From NCBI GenBank assembly GCA_001871235.1, contig MNUV01000016.1, forward strand, positions 1-23,176: DNA of 23,176 nt, read 5' to 3'. The notes under the pieces are model-generated. The model worked only from the letters and a program-made list of their open reading frames with translations. It made no database searches and had not been told where the DNA came from. Below, piece by piece: positions 21,618 through 23,176 of the stretch. The position numbers were made by a program, and so were the translations under genes. Positions within the stretch are counted from its first letter, which is position 1, and each line of letters opens with the position of its first letter. Origin of the DNA: Candidatus Falkowbacteria bacterium CG1_02_41_21. GTDB lineage: Bacteria > Patescibacteriota > Patescibacteriia > Patescibacteriales > UBA12465.

Positions 21618-21968
21618 ATGCGACATAACAATAAGGTAAAAACTCTGGATCGACCCAAAGAAGCGCGCGAGTTAATGCTCCGTAATATGGCTTCCAGTGT
21701 TTTGCTGTATGAAAAAATTACAACGACGGAAGCTAAAGCTAAGGCAGTTAAACCATTGGTAGAAAGATTAATCACTATCGCTAAGGCCGGTGACCTAACT
21801 TCTCGCCGGAAATTGATTCAGGTTCTTCTTCAGAAGAATGCGATTAAGAAGGCCATGGAAGTTTTAGGAGAAAGATATAAAACTAGAAACGGCGGCTATA
21901 CTCGCATCGTTCGCCTCGGAAATCGCCAGGGTGACGGCGCTAAGATGGTCCAGTTAGAACTGGTCTGA
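21618..21968 (+). CDS. rplQ: 50S ribosomal protein L17
   Basis: A 116-residue L17 that lies near the exit tunnel on the large subunit. It begins MRHNNKVKTLDRPKEARELM, has LRNMASSVLLYEKITTTEAKAKAVKPLVERLIT (21-53), the hallmark block of the family, and ends QLELV. Length is the usual bacterial one. This is one of the few genes in the window with a purine run before the ATG (GAAAGG, two bases away), but it is too close to act as a normal Shine-Dalgarno. It follows rpoA as in most bacteria. Confidence 0.97.
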   Translation: MRHNNKVKTLDRPKEARELMLRNMASSVLLYEKITTTEAKAKAVKPLVERLITIAKAGDLTSRRKLIQVLLQKNAIKKAMEVLGERYKTRNGGYTRIVRLGNRQGDGAKMVQLELV

Positions 21969-21981
21969 TAATTTTAATACT

Positions 21982-22338
21982 ATGAAAAATATTGAACGAA
22001 AACTCCATAAAATTGACGCCACCGATCAAACCATCGGTCGGATAGCCACTCGGATAGCCACTCTATTGCGGGGTAAAAATAAGGCTACTTATCAACCTCA
22101 TTTGGATGAGGGTGATATTGTGGAGGTGTCTAATATCAAATTGGCCAAGTTTACCGGAAAAAAATTGAATCAGAAGCTGTACTATCGCTTCACCGGTTAT
22201 CCGGGGGGCTTACGCACCAAGAAAATGGGCGATGTGATGAAGACTAAACCGGCGTTGGTTTTGCAAAAAGCGGTCAAAGAAATGCTGCCTCCCACCAGAT
22301 TGCGTCCCGCTATGATGAAAAGATTAATTATTAAATAA
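21982..22338 (+). CDS. rplM: 50S ribosomal protein L13, short form
   Basis: L13 is an early-assembling large-subunit protein. The 118-residue protein has KIDATDQTIGRIATRIATLLRGKNKATYQPHLDEGD (10-45), YYRFTGYPGGLRTKKMGDVM (67-86) and KEMLPPTRLRPAMMKRL (99-115), all family signatures. E. coli L13 has 142 residues. This one is shorter at both ends and stops right after the RKL-type helix, so the usual YAG...HPH C-terminus is missing. The stop is a clean TAA and rpsI follows in 15 bases, so this is natural shortening and not a frameshift. Confidence 0.95.
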   Translation: MKNIERKLHKIDATDQTIGRIATRIATLLRGKNKATYQPHLDEGDIVEVSNIKLAKFTGKKLNQKLYYRFTGYPGGLRTKKMGDVMKTKPALVLQKAVKEMLPPTRLRPAMMKRLIIK

Positions 22339-22353
22339 AATACGATTAATAAT

Positions 22354-22836
22354 ATGGTAGAAAAAAAGACTGTAAAAAAAGCCGCGAAGCCGACGGTTAA
22401 GGACAAGGAAAAAGAAGTGGAAAAGAAAAGCGAAGCGGCTGATTTTTCCGGTAAATATATTCAAGCTATCGGTCGCCGCAAAACTGCCGTGGCTCAAGTT
22501 CGTCTGTATGAAAACGGTAAAGGCGCCATGATTGTTAACGGTCTAAAATTAAGCAAATATTTCCCCGGGGATACGGCCGCCAATGCCACTTCGGCCTTGA
22601 AATTGACCAGTCATTTACGTGATTTTAATGTTTCTATTATCACTCGCGGCGGGGGTAAATCCGGTCAAGTAGAAGCCGTCCGACATGGCATTTCCCACGC
22701 TTTATTGAAGTTTGATGAAAAATATCGGGAAGTCTTAAGCGCCGCCGGATTGCTCACTCGCGATAAGCGCGAAGTGGAAAGAAAGAAACCGGGTCTTAGA
22801 AAAGCTCGCAAAGCTCCCCAATGGTCCAAACGTTAA
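22354..22836 (+). CDS. rpsI: 30S ribosomal protein S9 with N-terminal extension
   Basis: S9 lies in the head of the small subunit, and its C-terminal tail reaches the P-site tRNA. The 160-residue protein has the core YIQAIGRRKTAVAQVRLYENG (35-55), SIITRGGGKSGQVEAVRHGISHALL (94-118) and the universal ending RKARKAPQWSKR, with the conserved SKR. The usual length is about 130; the first 32 residues here are Lys/Glu-rich, a disordered-looking extension like the one on S11. It follows rplM, the usual L13-S9 pair, and is the last gene before the terminator. Confidence 0.96.
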   Translation: MVEKKTVKKAAKPTVKDKEKEVEKKSEAADFSGKYIQAIGRRKTAVAQVRLYENGKGAMIVNGLKLSKYFPGDTAANATSALKLTSHLRDFNVSIITRGGGKSGQVEAVRHGISHALLKFDEKYREVLSAAGLLTRDKREVERKKPGLRKARKAPQWSKR

Positions 22837-22862
22837 TCTATTCCGTTTTACATATCGAAAAG

Positions 22863-22888
22863 AACATCTCTCACAGGGATGTTTTTTT
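22863..22888 (+). terminator. Intrinsic terminator of the ribosomal operon
   Basis: Stem AACATCTC (22863-22870) with GGGATGTT (22876-22883), including one G-U pair, around loop TCACA. It runs into seven Ts (22882-22888). It lies 27 bases after the rpsI stop codon and is the only clear terminator downstream of the ribosomal promoter. Confidence 0.85.
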
Positions 22889-23176
22889 GTTTTGTTAAGG
22901 AATTATCATTTTTTCTTTCCTCAATAAAAAAGACTCAATTTGTGGCTGGAGTCGGTCGAATTTTTAGTTTTGGTCCAGTCCAACCAATAAGTTTAAGTCG
23001 GACGGGAATCATTTCTTGTGGCTAAAGGGTCAAACTGTCCAATTTGATTGATTCTTCTCGCAACAAATTAGACCGATAATTGTCGATTGTTCTATGTCCC
23101 TAAACAAATGTAGTCCACCAAGTACCATCTCTGATACGATAGGTGATCTCAGTTAGGATCATTTCTTTCTGACATT
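22889..23176. other. Intergenic stretch, no gene supported
   Basis: These 288 bases hold no convincing gene, tRNA or promoter. A small dyad GACTC...GAGTC is centred near 22944. On the minus strand one frame runs to the window edge with two TAG stops, at 23100-23102 and 23022-23024, before a TGA at 22935-22937. It could be a decayed gene end, but its stop frequency is not unusual for random sequence. Confidence 0.5.

Noticed and set aside
22935..23174. Minus-strand frame with two TAG stops that reads like a decayed protein end (for example a KLIGWTGPKLKIRPTPATN segment)
   Set aside because: Two stops in about 80 codons are expected by chance in AT-rich DNA, no family is recognisable, and the frame runs off the window.
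22889..23176. DGR template repeat in the terminal intergenic region
   Set aside because: Neither strand shows a stretch resembling the 3' end of the pilin-FISUMP gene (GGTTTTTATGCACGCTGTG).

Overview
The window looks like a piece of a Patescibacteria (Candidate Phyla Radiation) genome, probably of Parcubacteria type. The evidence is tightly packed genes on a moderately AT-rich background, almost no Shine-Dalgarno sequences, a short RNA polymerase alpha subunit without its C-terminal domain, acidic or basic tails on ribosomal proteins, and a type IV pilin-like protein carrying a Fibrobacter-major-paralogous (FISUMP) type domain. Stop usage fits the standard bacterial code: UGA acts as a stop and no gene needs it as a sense codon. 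The placement rests on pattern recognition, not on a database search.

Layout. (1) 1-1520: the 3' part of a reverse transcriptase of the diversity-generating retroelement (DGR) type, then a RhuM-family gene. (2) 1562-4748, minus strand: a four-gene surface-glycan operon (GT2, DUF2304 membrane protein, two GT4 glycosyltransferases), ending in a hairpin shared with the RhuM gene. (3) 4835-8538, plus: a membrane protein, then mraY, ftsW and murG. (4) 8535-10497, minus: an island of three unrecognised genes, the largest with a nucleotidyltransferase-like motif. It splits the mur cluster. (5) 10613-14833, plus: murC, an ABC exporter and murB. (6) 14843-15976: the pilin-like gene whose C-terminus resembles a DGR variable region. 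(7) 15997-18383: nucleoside phosphorylase, class II aldolase and MtnA-type isomerase, which read as a salvage route from nucleosides to DHAP. (8) 18430-22888: a strong promoter, a structured leader, infA-rpmJ-rpsM-rpsK-rpsD-rpoA-rplQ-rplM-rpsI, then a terminator. (9) 22889-23176: no gene supported.

How they fit together. Regions 3 and 5 supply lipid II synthesis and septal polymerisation, and region 2 probably decorates the surface. The phosphorylase-aldolase-isomerase set could turn scavenged nucleosides into a glycolytic triose, which would suit a host-dependent fermenter. The best lead for an unusual system is the pairing of a DGR-type reverse transcriptase with a pilin-anchored FISUMP protein about 14 kb away on the same strand. 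The template repeat is not visible and would probably lie just upstream of the window. A second theme is transcriptional: three of the clearest promoters are extended -10 elements (TGnTATAAT) lying only 7-12 bases from the start codon, alongside an alpha subunit that lacks its DNA-binding C-terminal domain.
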